Assembly (NCBI RefSeq): GCF_937616625.2
Contig: NC_065570.1
Location: 22,716,046 to 22,780,045, forward strand
Reading direction: 5' to 3'
Source: Mercurialis annua
Taxonomy: Eukaryota; Streptophyta; Magnoliopsida; Malpighiales; Euphorbiaceae
DNA length: 64,000 bases
Positions 34,781 through 45,520 of the stretch are shown in pieces. Numbering within the stretch: the stretch's first letter is position 1; every line of letters starts with the position of its first letter. Under the pieces are notes generated by a model that did no database searches, was not told the origin of the DNA, and was given only the letters and a program-made list of their open reading frames with translations. Made by a program: the position numbers and the translations under genes.

Positions 34781-35480
34781 TAACCCTGAAAAGAGACAGA
34801 CAAAAAAATTCAGACAAAGTCCTAGAGCCTTTAAACAATGTCCCAAAGCCTTCAGAAAAAGTTCCATATCTTTCAGACAAAGTCTCAGAGCCTTCAGACA
34901 AGTCCTAGAGCCTTCAGATGAGTCCCAAAGCCTTCAGCCAAAGTCCTAAAGCCTTCAAGCAGAGTCCAAGAGCCTTCAAACAAAATCCCACAGCCTTCAA
35001 GCAAAGTCCTAGAGCCTTCAGACAAAGTTCCAAAGCCTTCAAACAAAGTCCCAGAGTCTTCAGGAAAAAGTCCCAAAGCCTTCAAATAAGTCCCAAAGCC
35101 TTCAGACAAAGTCCAGAGCCTTCAGAACGAATCCTAGAGAATCAGAACCAAGCCCCAGAGGATCAGAGTAAGCCCCAGAGATCAGATCAAGTTCTAGAGC
35201 CTCTACATGAGCGCAGAGAATTAAAACCAAGCCCCAGAGTCTTTAACCAAACCCCGGAGGAATAGAAAATTGCCCAAAAGACGGGATCCAAACAACCAAT
35301 AAAACCAGGATCCATAAATGGAATAGAAACACCAAGATACGGTAGAGACACACTGAAACATGGTATAGAGATAAAATAAATGGCAGAGAGACGCCAAAGC
35401 CCGGTAGAAAACATCATCATACAATAGAAGCACACCGACGATCAGTAGAAAGACATCGAGAATGGCAGAAAGACGCTAAA
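34780..35480. repeat. Tandem repeat, about 19-21-bp unit, in O2
   Basis: From about 34,810 to 35,130 there are roughly 15-18 units of AGAGCCTTCAGACAAAGTCC and variants (AAGCCTTCAAACAAAGTCCC). They pass into longer, more degenerate units (AAGCCCCAGAGGATCAGA, then AGTAGAAAGACATC). The 115-codon plus and 71-codon minus frames are readthrough of this array. Confidence 0.85.
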
Positions 35481-35942
35481 GCCTGGTAATAAGACACCAG
35501 CATCTGTTAATTATGGAATAATTAACGGACTCCAAGTACCTATTCAACAAGGTTGCCCTTGGGACGCCCAAGGGGATGTTTTCCCTCTAAAAACCTAAGA
35601 AGGTGCGGACAGGATAATTACTGGGGTCCGATCCATCGGATCACTCTCAGGATGGCTGAGAGTTTATAGCTCCATTCCATGGGGCACGCACTCAAGCAGC
35701 CTGGGTTCAACAGCTGCTGAGGAAACTACTCCCAGCCAGATGAGGAGTATACCAGAATCAGAAGTGCATGAGGCCAGAGTCATGCACCATGATGGATAGT
35801 GCTCAAGCTAGTGCATTACCATATCACTAGGAGAGCGAGAGCCTCCGATGGTGGGCAGTATCCTTGTCGATGGCTAACAGCAAGTTTCTTCTTTAACAAA
35901 AATTGACCTACTTCGTCAATTCTCCTTAAAGAGGGGGAAAAT
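35481..35942 (+). other. O2 pre-LTR region with three hairpins and polypurine tract
   Basis: This conserved non-coding block is also found in O1 (40,767-41,349). Hairpins: TCCGA/TCGGA at 35,627-35,640, CTCTCAG/CTGAGAG at 35,644-35,662, and AATTGAC/GTCAATT near 35,905. The polypurine tract AAAGAGGGGGAAAAT (35,928-35,942) stands directly before the LTR start TGTAGACATC. Confidence 0.7.
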
Positions 35943-38372
35943 TGTAGACATCTATTTTTTTGAACAGGTAAAAAGTGATAAGAAACTGAAGCATCCCATG
36001 ATGATTTCTAAAGAAATATCTATAGTTGACGAGTTTTTGATTTGCTTGCTGGAATTTAAGCAGGCGTAGTCTGTGCGCAATCGTGAACTGTGAGGATCGA
36101 AACGTAAATAGACGTTAATAGCCCATAAAAATCCAAAGAAATTGTAATCTAAGTCTAGAAATTGGACTAATTACCATATCTTAGAAGTTTATGGACCAAT
36201 TTGCATGTTTGACAGACTGAAATTAACCATAACCAATCCTATAGGGCCCAAGGAACCTTTTTTTAACACTTTCGGCTACCAAAATGCACTTATGACACTC
36301 TTTTACCTAGCTAGCATGTCTAAATCCGATTAATTACTTTAATAGTGTTTCTAGCTAATCCTAATTCCTTAAGACCTATCGCTTGACACACTTTCACCCT
36401 AGAATATTCTAGAAGATTCTAGGAAACCCTAGGTCATATCATTCCCCTATAAATACTACTGTTAGTCAGCTTAGCCAAGGGTCAGACCAGAAAAGGTAAA
36501 AACGATAGACTAAAAATTCGAAACCCTCAGCAAACCCTAAGCCGAATTCTTCAACACACACCACAAAAATCGCACTTGACTCTAGTCCAAAAAACACCTA
36601 AGATCACTTTGATTCTCTAAGAAAGCAAGCCTGCACAAACTCGAAGCTGGATTCAGCATCCACTTCGCCAGTAAACGAACCAAGGACTCAAACCGGTAAT
36701 TCTGATGACCCTTAATATTGTTCTTTTGATTTTTCCATGAATTTGTCTTCCATGAATATCATAATTGCTGTAATTGCGTATTTAAGGGTGTATGTTAGCT
36801 AATGTGTTGATTTTAGCCATGAAAATTCCATATTTAGCTTAATAATTAAATTGCCATATTGCAATTAAATCGATGAAAAAGCATGTTAATGACTGATTTA
36901 ATGTGTTTAAAGTGTTCAAATCTGGAAACCCAGTAAATTGTAGCTCTTAGGATGCATGCTAGGTGCAATTTTAAGCTTATTTGCCATGAAAAACTAATTT
37001 TCGAAGTTGCTGCCCAGTAAAATAATGTTGTTTAAATAAGCTTTAAACACTTAGATTATGCCATATTTGGATTTCTTGTTCGAATTTATGCGGTTTTGAC
37101 TACTATTTCATGAGAAACAGACTTGAAACGAATGAGAACGAAGTAAAACAAAATCCCGGAAAGTGTTGTCAAAAAGCCCCACCGCCGCCGTTGTAACCGG
37201 TGGTGCCGCCAAGACAAACCGGCGGCGTCGCCATCCTATCCTGTCGGCGCCACAACTGAAGTTGGCGCCGTGTTCTTCGCTCCTCAGCCCCGTAGATTCG
37301 CTCCTAGATCCTTCCTGACGTGATCCGAACATTAAAACGTGTTTCTAGACTCATCTGAACTCCGAATCAGGCCCAGTTTGAACTCAGACATAGATAATTT
37401 AGTGTAGATCAATATTATGTATTGTAACGGGTCAGACCCAATATCAAACGGACTTAGAAGTCCAAATATGTAATATAGTATATAAACCGGGCTCACGAGC
37501 CCGAGGCCCACCAAACCAGCAACTTCCAGAGCCGATTCCGGGCTAATCCGAACTCAAAATTGACTCCGGATCAAGCCAATAGAATTGGATTGATGAGTCG
37601 CACAACTCTCATGATCCTACCGAGAACCTATTATGACCAGACCGATGGTCAAAACCTGCGTGAGTGCCAGACACTGAATAGTCAAAGAGGTTGAAAAGTA
37701 TCCCTAACCTTGTATGTATATCGAACTGCCCTCGAGCATGCCAACACTGTATACCGCTTTTCAAATTCATTCCAAATCAAAAAATAACCGGTTAAAGGAC
37801 TAATTACTTAGACATCTTAGGATTAGTATGAAAATATAGTAAATGGCTGTATAGGTTTTTAAAGACTCACCACCTAATAAAATCAATCATAATTATACAT
37901 CCCGTGTTTAGGTTTTGTGCATGCAAAATATCCGGACTTGTCAGACTTATGCTACTTGCTAGAAACCTCTAAGGTTAGATGTATGTTTAGGAGTACCTGC
38001 TACTTGCCTCAAATGCCAGTCCAGATCGAGTCATATGCTCGGCAAACGTGTTTACTGCTTTAACACTTGTTTATTTACAGCTTTCATATCCTGTGAACTG
38101 TATATACTGTTGAGATGAGATATAAAACGAATATGTACAGTAAATAAAGCCGGTAACAGATAAGTCAAGAACAAGAGTCTTTGGGATTCCATGAACCCTA
38201 GTATTTGGTCAGATGCACGATAATCTTACTGGAGGTGAGTAAGGTTATCTAGTTGGTTAAAAGGTATTTCCTAGTTGAACTAGGTGACGACTCCATTTTT
38301 CAAACCATTTCCAGATCGAGAAGTCAGTCATAATCCTTAGGCGAGCGGCCCCCGAAGCCTACTTCGCTAACA
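35943..38372 (+). mobile_element. O2 3' LTR (LTR-A), complete
   Basis: 2,430 bp, TGTAGACATC to CTTCGCTAACA, with the internal GACGACTCC box near its end that is typical of this group. It contains a TATA box (36,448). Its sequence is further from LTR-B and LTR-C than these are from each other, so O2 is a separate insertion. Short frames at 37,108-37,514 are chance. Confidence 0.82.
36448..36455 (+). promoter_or_regulatory. TATA box of LTR-A
   Basis: TATAAATA in CCCCTATAAATACTACTG, at the same place as in LTR-B and LTR-C, just after a conserved AAACCCTAGGT. Confidence 0.6.
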
Positions 38373-38888
38373 TTAAGTAACGTATATCTCACTCAGCTTA
38401 AACTAAATCTGTTTTTAAAAATGTTTTCTAGGTACCTAGACTCTGGACTTGGCTAAAAGTCAATTCTTGACCGGAAGTCAATTTTTCCATGTACAGTCCT
38501 GACTTCCATGTTTGTTGCGGTAGTATAATGTTCTGACCAGAGTCATGGCCTAGTACAGTGACACATTTTTATGTTGTTTATAGTTGTTGTCATTGTATAT
38601 ATTTTTTTTGTTGGCTACAATAAGCATAGATTGTACCACGGAGGTCGATACCCGTAATTTGACCTTAACACTAGTATGTGTCGGGCTAGTACGTACGAGA
38701 TACGGAATGATAAACCCATGTATGTCGTATATTTGTATAAATGTTTATACTATGCTTCCGTTTGTACCATCAATGTGTATATGATATTTGCGAAAACGTT
38801 TTAGTGAGTTTTAGGCTTGCTATGGGATTTGGAACTACCATTCCCATCCTCTAGTAACGGTCTCAGCTCAATAATTTTGATCGTGATA
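38373..38888 (+). mobile_element. Ch1 3' LTR, terminal fragment
   Basis: Aligns with 26,512-27,021 of the Ch1 5' LTR: TTAAGTAACGTATATCTCAC, CCTAGTACAGTGACAC, TTGGCTACAATAAGCATA, ATGATATTTGCGAAAACG, and the end GATCGTGATA. Followed by the target duplication GCTGC. The first four fifths of the LTR are missing. Confidence 0.82.
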
Positions 38889-39689
38889 GCTGCAAGCTGT
38901 GTATTTTTTCACAGTCGTGTGCCCTTATTCATTGCTCCGCACTGAACAAAACGAGACCAAATTCGCTCTGCTTCGACATCCCAATATTTCACAATCTGAT
39001 CTTAAAAATTTCTCCTAACCACGTTTTGTTTTGAAATTAATAAATCATAGCCACATATATAAACCAATTATCTTCAATTACAACCTTAAACAAGACGTTT
39101 AAAGTCTTAAAATCTTATTTATGTATCAAAATGTTTGTTTCACAATCAATAATTCATTATCAACTCAATTAAGCAGGCTTTAAACAAAAGTTAATGTCAA
39201 TGATAACCAATTTCAGTCCCTTTGAGCTGACCAAACTAAAAAAGCCCTAAATCCTTCATTTTTTTAATTTGATTAACTTGGTTTCTTAATATAACAACTC
39301 AACCCAATAATACCTATATCAAACCCTTAATTAAAACACATCAAACTATAAGAATTTGATTGTTTAAATTAAACTCATTCTAACACCACAAAACCTAGAA
39401 TTTAAATATCAAAATTAATCTCCAAGCTTAGATGGTTCACCTTAAATTGAAATCCTATGACGATGGTAGATGCAAAGCGTAGTGAATCGGAGAAAGAATC
39501 GCTTGAGAGAATAGAAAGAAATGCAAGGGAACGAACATAATTTTGATCTTCTAGACATTTGATTCATATGAATTTGGTTTTTATAGGTTTGGTTATTTAT
39601 TTTCTTTAGTCCCTCAATTCTTTTAATAATTTCAATTGCTTAATTGTTTTTATAATTCGATAATTATAGCGGCCTACTTATAAATTCAT

Positions 39690-40655
39690 GGCTTAATTAC
39701 TTAAAAAAACCCTCACCTTTAACTTTTTTTCGTTTATACCCTGACCTAGAAAAATTGTCACATATACTCATGACCTTGGCTTTATGTTTCACCTCTACCC
39801 TCGAGGTATTAAATTTACCTCTTTTCATTTGAAAAAAAGTTTAAAATAGTCCTTCATTTTTATTATATATTCTAATTACACATCAATGTTATTAATTATA
39901 CAAAAACAACTTCTTCTTTAATAAAATCAATTAATCATAATTATTAAATTATTCCCGACCTACAACCATACTCCAATTTTAGAATCCACTATCAAAACTA
40001 AAAGGCATAAAGAAACTCTATAAATAAAATTACATTAATTTTTTTAAAAAGAATTTCACCCGCTGCCACCGTCCTCCTTCCGTGGAAGGAGGAACCGTCG
40101 TCCTCCTTCCATGGAAGGAGGAACATGCTGTTCCTCCATGGAAAGGAGGAACAGATCTGTTCCTCCTTTCCAAGGAGGAACAGTCGTGTTCCTCCATGGA
40201 AAGCAGGAACACGCTGTTCCTCCTTTCCATGGAAGAACAGTCATGTTCCTCCATGGAAGGAGGAGCGGCTGCTCCTCCTTGTTTGGCGTCGGTTCCGAAA
40301 ATCAATCTTTTTTAAATAATAATATTAGCGGTTTTTAAAATTGAAGTATAATTGTAGGTTGCAATTAATAAAAAATATTTTATTTATTTTATTTTATTTA
40401 AATTAAAAAAATTAATTAATTTTAAGATTATTTGAACGTTTTTAAAGATGAAGTATTTATTTGTATTTTTTTAATAGAAAAAGGTGTAAAAGAACCCTTA
40501 CATTTTGTTGTTTTTAATAAATTATCTTTTTTTTTTTAAATTTGGGATAGAGGTGATACATAAAGATAAGGTCATGAGTATATGTGAAAATTTTCTTAGG
40601 TCAGGGTATAAACGAAAACAAAATTAAAGGTGAGAGTTTTTTAAGTAATTAAGCC
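39690..40655. mobile_element. MULE-type MITE inside LTR2, 9-bp TSD, with palindromic core
   Basis: 966 bp. Left end GGCTTAATTACTTAAAAAAA, right end TTTTTTAAGTAATTAAGCC (inverse). The arms are about 85 bp and contain TATACCCTGACCTA and CATATACTCATGACCTT in inverse orientation. It is flanked by TAAATTCAT and AAAATTCAT (39,681-39,689, 40,656-40,664), a 9-bp duplication with one change. No transposase. The middle has the GC-rich palindrome array described separately. Confidence 0.85.
40065..40285. repeat. Array of palindromic units in the MITE
   Basis: Eight to ten alternating copies of CCTCCTTCCATGGAAGGAGG-like and CTGTTCCTCC / GGAGGAACAG-like segments, each nearly its own reverse complement. 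The result is a chain of hairpins on either strand. The array is GC-rich in an otherwise very AT-rich element. It produces open frames in most of the six frames (40,030-40,338), which are therefore not genes. Confidence 0.85.
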
Positions 40656-40766
40656 AAAATTCATTTTCCTTTAAAAATTCCAAAGTTCTATATGTCCACG
40701 ATTCCATTCGCTCAATTTAGTACACCTAGTCAATTCAATTAATCTTTAAAACTACAGGTTATTACA

Positions 40767-41349
40767 GCCTACAGCCAAACTCTGCAATAATTCAAATAAA
40801 TTTCAGACATTTCGGCTAGTCTTGGAATAACTACGGGATCAAGGCACCTACGCAATTGGTTGGCCCTTGGGAAGACCACGGGGATGAATTTCCCTCTATG
40901 AATTTAAGAGGCTCCGAACAAGATAATTGCCAGGCCCAACACAATAGGGGTGGCTCTTAGGACGACCAAGGGGATGTTGTCCCTTCTACAAACTTAAGAA
41001 GTTCCGGACAGGATAAAAACTAGGGGTCCAAGCTATTGGATCACTCTTAGGAAAGCTAAGAATTTATAGCTCCATTACACTGTGCACACAAGCAGTTCAG
41101 GCTCAATGAACGACCTTCAAGACATCTGAGAAGACCTACTTCAAGCCAGTTGTAGAATAGACCAAAACCAGAGGGCATGAAGTCAGAGTCATGTACCACA
41201 AAGGGTAATGCTCAGGCTAGTGCATTACCAAAGCACTGGGGAGCGTACCTTTGATGGTGGACAGTATCCTTGTTGCTTATCTAACAGCGAGTTACTTCTT
41301 TAACAAGAATTGACCTACTTTGTCAATTCTTGTTAAATAGAGGAAAAAC
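40767..41349 (+). other. O1 pre-LTR region with hairpins and polypurine tract
   Basis: Continues O1 after the solo LTR2. It contains two copies of a block with CCCTTGGGA..ACC.CGGGGATG and CCTCT. Hairpins in the same order as in O2 are TCCAA/TTGGA (41,027-41,040), CTCTTAG/CTAAGAA (41,044-41,062) and AAGAATTGAC/GTCAATTCTT near 41,310. The polypurine tract AATAGAGGAAAAAC ends at 41,349. Confidence 0.7.
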
Positions 41350-42837
41350 TGTAGACACTTATTTTCCGGACATGTAAAAAGTTATAAGGAACTCAAACGT
41401 TCAATGATGATTTCCAGAGAAATTTATTTGGGTGACGAGCTATCGATTGCGCTGTTCAAATCCAAGCAGGTGTGATCATTGTAAAGTTGTGAATTCGAGG
41501 GATTAAAACTTAATTAGTCGTAAATAGCCTATAAAATCTAATGAAATTGTAGTCCAAGTCTAGAAATTGGACTAATTGCAATGTCTTAGAAGTTTATGGG
41601 CCAATTTGCATGTTTGTTTGACTAAATTGATCATACCTTAACCCATATGTTCCGAAGAGTGTCTTTTAATACTTTCGGGTACAAAACAACACTTTTAGAC
41701 ATAATTATCACTTAACTAATTAATTGATACGAATTTAATATGTAAAAATATAAGTTAAAATTAAAAAGTAATCTTAATCCTAAAATCTTATCACTTGACA
41801 CTCTTTCCTAACCCAAACGCTATTGATTAATTACTTACTTAACTTTAATTAGAATTATAACTACGTAAATAGTAAAATAAGTATTTTAAAACTAACCAAA
41901 CTCTAGAAAACCCTAGGTTACAATTTACCACTATAAATACTATTGCTAGTCAGCTTAGCTGGAGGTCGGACTAGAAGCACAAAAATGCACACATAAACCC
42001 AAGGAAAACCCTAGTATTCGCCGAACCCAAACACTATCACACACACTTCACATTCAAATTTAATTAATCAAACAAGCTAAGTACGCTTTAATCATTCCAG
42101 AAAGCACTGCTGAACATCGATTAGAAGCTGGATTCCACGTTCGAATCACTAGAAAACAAGTCAGGGACTCAAAACGGTACATCTGAGGACCCAGTCTATC
42201 CTTTCATAACTTTTTATCTCATGTAATTTGGAATTGCCAATTTCATGTATTAAAATGCATGCTAGGTTGTTTTGATGTAAAATTGCATTAATTTGTGTTC
42301 TTGGCATAAACTGCCTTTACCATTATTGTCATATCTTTAAATTCTCAATATGATTGCCTTAGAAGTATGTATATAGGCTTTTTATATGTATTACTATAAT
42401 CGCATGTTGATATTGTTTAATCCAAACGATTAGAATGCATGTTTCTAGCAAAGAATGCCATGAATGTTTATTGTGTTTCTAGTTGTTTTACCATGTTTAC
42501 CATGAGATCAGTTTAGAAGCATAATTTAAAAATGTTTAATTAGATTTTAAATATTGTATTTCAATCCCAGAGGTTTTGATATGTTTTACCTTGCGTTTTA
42601 AAAGTCTTTTTAGTGTTTTCGCATGAAAAGAAGCTAAAATGGCGAACCGACGCCGCCAATCGGAATGCCCTCGACGCCAAAATACATTGCCAGGGCCGCC
42701 AATGTATAGTTTCGGCGGCGGAATGTCATTAGCACTGTGATCGTGCTTCTTCCATCCTCCAGAATTGATTGTAGTTCGACCTAGTTTTCGTGTTATCGAG
42801 TTCATTTGAACGCGGAATTGCATCCCGTTTGAACCCA
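41350..42837 (+). mobile_element. O1 3' LTR (LTR-B), truncated
   Basis: Starts TGTAGACACTTATTTTCC after the polypurine tract and aligns with LTR-A and LTR-C. It is cut at 42,837 by a minus-strand chromovirus-like LTR. The remaining third is not seen in the window. The TATA box is at 41,932-41,939. Confidence 0.82.
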
Positions 42838-44500
42838 TGTCACGACCCAAATCCATGAGTTGCGACCGGCGCTAGGGAATGAGACTGGTTGCTTTTTTCT
42901 TTAAAACCCTTTTATCAAATACGTTATAAAATTTTCGCGATTCAAACAAACATGTTATGCATGCATCTAATCACATTATTATTCTTACTATTCCGCATTC
43001 ATTGCGGCATACATTATTGTTACCTCATGCCTAAGTCTTAGTTACCTTAGCATGGCATATCAATTCATATTCTCATAATAAATAGCCCTAGCTGATCATA
43101 TGATCATAATCGTACATCCTTACAAAAGCATATAAATAAAATACTGTCAGACTCGACATTGGCCTGACATCCTCGTCATGGAAGACGGGTAACTATTACA
43201 AGACTATCTACTGCTTAATGCGGATTCTCTTAAGTAAAAAATGTACCACTTTCCAAATCCCAAAATGCACCTCTGAGAACAAGAAGTCGGCAGGTCACCT
43301 TCAAAACATTTGAACCAAACCAGAAATGGTTTAACTTTTAAACGTCAGTTAAAACTAGTTAGTTTGCACGTTATAAATAAACATTAACAAAATAGATAAT
43401 ACATATTCATTCCTTTCATGATAATTATAGGATACTTAATGATTATGTCTAATCATAGTCAATCCCATATTCACTTCCACTTATTGTCTATAACTTACTC
43501 CCCTTTATTCTCACCATCTCTTGTCATAGATGGGAATATTCTTTACAGTCAACGTCGTATCTAACCACCAATGATATGCATCTTGTATGATCTTAGTTCT
43601 TATAATAGGGTGGTTCTAACTTAATTGGTTTATGTCCATCATACGATATATTATATAACACGTACATACATTTTTCTATTTCTATTACGACATCTCTCTA
43701 TGGAGATCTTATGCATTCTACTCGCTCGATCCGTCGTGTATTCCTTGCATTCTGAAGGATAGACCTATCTTACATTATCGGTATCATCATCTAGTATACA
43801 CGTAATACTTCTCTATCGTTATTGATTTTCTACTCAGGTAGAAATCCCGATATTCAATAAGAAATTCTTCTTATGTTTGAATATCACGACGTACTTGAAT
43901 TCTTTGTCCCTCGATTATTGTTGATTCCTCGATCTAATTTTGATATCACGGAGTTATGTCTAGTCAATCTTATTCAAAATCCAAATTCATTTTGAAAGTT
44001 TAGGATGTCCCTTTTTCCCTTTCAATCACTTTTCAGATTCTTAATTTCAAAATATCATAAGAAAGTCTCTTTTAAAAGTATGGCAGAAGGTACAAAAAAA
44101 CCGTCGACTTTTTCTTAAAAGTACAGATCAGCCCTTTTTTTTAGCACAATTAAGTCCTTGTGTTTTTAAATTGAACAGTTAAACTCACGTTGTTTTAAAA
44201 TCAAACAAATAAACCCTTTTAGTTTACTTTTGGGACGCTTACCCCCTCGGATTTTTGGTAAATATTTTAGACATTAAAATTATTTTTGAACTTTTTTCCT
44301 ATATGATTATGAGAGATATATCATCCATTAACGAGTGTTTCTAATAGTGTTGGACGAAAGGGGTTATATGTTCTATTTTAAAACAAAGAGCGCTTAATTA
44401 TACCCAAAAAAGTAAAAGGGTTGATTTGTACTTTTGTGAAAACTATGAAGATTTTTTTGTACCTTTTGCCTAAAAGTATTCTTTTAGAAAATTGTGCCAG
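42838..44500 (-). mobile_element. Chromovirus-like LTR (LTR3), minus strand, right border unresolved
   Basis: Begins on the plus strand with TGTCACGACCCAAATCCATG and then CGGCGCTAGGGAATGAGAC. This is the inverse of the Ch1 LTR end (CCCTAGCGCCG..TTGGGTCGTGACA). Beyond the first few hundred bases it no longer resembles LTR2 or Ch1, so it belongs to a related but different family. I see no coding region. I could not find its other terminus; the MITE at 44,082 lies in it. Confidence 0.6.
44082..44470. mobile_element. 389-bp MITE, TSD TAAAAGTAT
   Basis: Left end GGCAGAAGGTACAAAAAAAC, right end TTTTTTTGTACCTTTTGCC (inverse). The arms continue with AAAAGTACAGATCAGCCC-like sequence for about 60 bp. 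Perfect 9-bp direct repeats TAAAAGTAT stand at 44,073-44,081 and 44,471-44,479. No coding capacity; the ends and duplication length suggest a Mutator-type MITE. Confidence 0.87.
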
Positions 44501-45520
44501 AGTAATGATTGCTCTCTTTACCAAAGAGTTGCTTGACTCTTTTATGCATTTGTATGATGCATGATCTAGTCATAGCTTTCATGTACCTATTGCCACATTA
44601 CTTACATTTTAATGCATTCCTAAAAATGTCGTGCAATGACATACTTCTTTTCTTTTCTTGCGCGCAAAACAATATACTTGCCACAATGATGCAATAAAAA
44701 ATCATTTTTAAAACAATTAGATATTTCTTTAATAAGTGACATCAGACATTTTCAACTTTGTCAAAATAGTTCTTTATGTTCCTCTTTCATTGATCAATTT
44801 GATGCCAACAATAATGCCTCGGTCACTAGTATCTATCATTCATTGTCTTTTCCAATTGCATTCCTATTTCTACTTTATCTATGATTGAGTTCAACAATTA
44901 TATGAGCTTGATTTTCTTATGTATTCAGTCTTCTTCTGAATTAGATGCTTTATTCTTATTGGGTTCGTAGTATGTTTGTTGCTTTGAAGCCACGCGTTGC
45001 TTCATTGGGTGCCTTTGTTTTTGTTTTTGTTATTGAATGTTTAATGCACTGCCGCGTCATTATGACGTTTCTAATGCTCTTTACGTGTTTTTTTACACGT
45101 ATTGCGTGTTGTTAGTTACTGGATGTGGCTGTTGGGGTTTTCCAGCTTTTGGTAATTATTACGCCCTTTGAGTTGCACCTATTCGGTATGCATAAATTCC
45201 TTTGTTTTCTATATTTGTTAAGTTTTTCTTTCTCTTTCTTGTTTTCTTCCTTTCTCTCTCTAGAATCTTTTTCGCTGTTGGTATTCTTCGGAAGCATTTT
45301 GTTTCAAAAGATTATTTGACATTTACAAGTTTTAATTCGTTTGTTTTGATTTCTAGTTGTTTGATCTTTTTGTTGCTCGTGTTCATTTATTGTTCTTTGT
45401 TTGTTCTTCAAAGTTAATTTTGGGGCTTTAATAGTGTGTTGTAGCGTTATCCCTTTAATTACATGTTTCCTGCTTCTTATATATTTGAATTTTGAGTTTT
45501 GATTTGAATAGATTAGGATA
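44501..45520 (+). other. AT-rich region before the antisense extra gene of G2
   Basis: No domain found. A pyrimidine-rich run at 45,225-45,265 (TTTCTCTTTCTTG, TCTCTCTCTAG) could be an intron end or 5' UTR of the gene starting at 45,521. It could also be the polypurine tract of G2 read on the other strand. The G2 3' LTR should lie in this area, but I cannot recognise its ends. Confidence 0.35.

Larger units (their letters stand above)
27866..38372 (+). mobile_element. Tat/Ogre-type remnant O2: 3' region with antisense PMD gene and 3' LTR
   Basis: Ordered as in O1: GGGCATCAGGTCTCC repeats, antisense PMD gene, a second repeat block, hairpin region, polypurine tract and LTR (LTR-A). The 5' LTR, gag and pol are missing. 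The LTR ends exactly at 38,372 (CTAACA) and Ch1 LTR sequence resumes with TTAAG. This looks like an ordinary insertion of O2 into the Ch1 3' LTR, followed by a deletion that removed the left part of O2 together with the Ch1 internal region. Confidence 0.72.
24244..38888 (+). mobile_element. Chromovirus-like Ty3/gypsy element Ch1, plus strand, gutted, TSD GCTGC
   Basis: The left LTR starts at 24,244 (TGTAATACTC) and the right LTR ends at 38,888 (GATCGTGATA). GCTGC stands directly on both sides (24,239-24,243 and 38,889-38,893), the expected 5-bp target duplication. Joining the flanks restores a continuous repeat of the host LTR2. Between the LTR pieces remain a primer-binding site, a piece of gag and then the Tat/Ogre-type remnant O2. 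All of Ch1 pol and most of its 3' LTR are gone. Confidence 0.8.
22250..40766 (-). mobile_element. Solo chromovirus-like LTR (LTR2), minus strand, interrupted
   Basis: On the minus strand it starts at 40,766 with TGTAATAACCTGTAG and ends near 22,250 with GGTTCCATTAATTGGCCCAC, the counterpart of GGTTCAATAATTTGGGTCGTGACA at the end of the Ch1 LTR. It is made of two pieces, about 22,250-24,243 and 38,894-40,766. They are separated by Ch1 and its duplicated GCTGC, and a MITE lies in the second piece. Subtracting these leaves about 2.9 kb, close to the 2,778 bp of the Ch1 5' LTR. O1 sequence lies on both sides, so no internal region remains. I found no clear 5-bp target duplication, and the left boundary is uncertain by about 10 bp. 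Confidence 0.68.

Noticed and set aside
34918..35265. 115-codon frame of SPKAFKQ-type repeats, and its minus-strand partner
   Set aside because: Readthrough of a 19-21-bp tandem repeat without start context or family.
40030..40338. Several overlapping 60-90 codon frames on both strands
   Set aside because: They are readthrough of a palindromic repeat array in a MITE; symmetry keeps all frames open.
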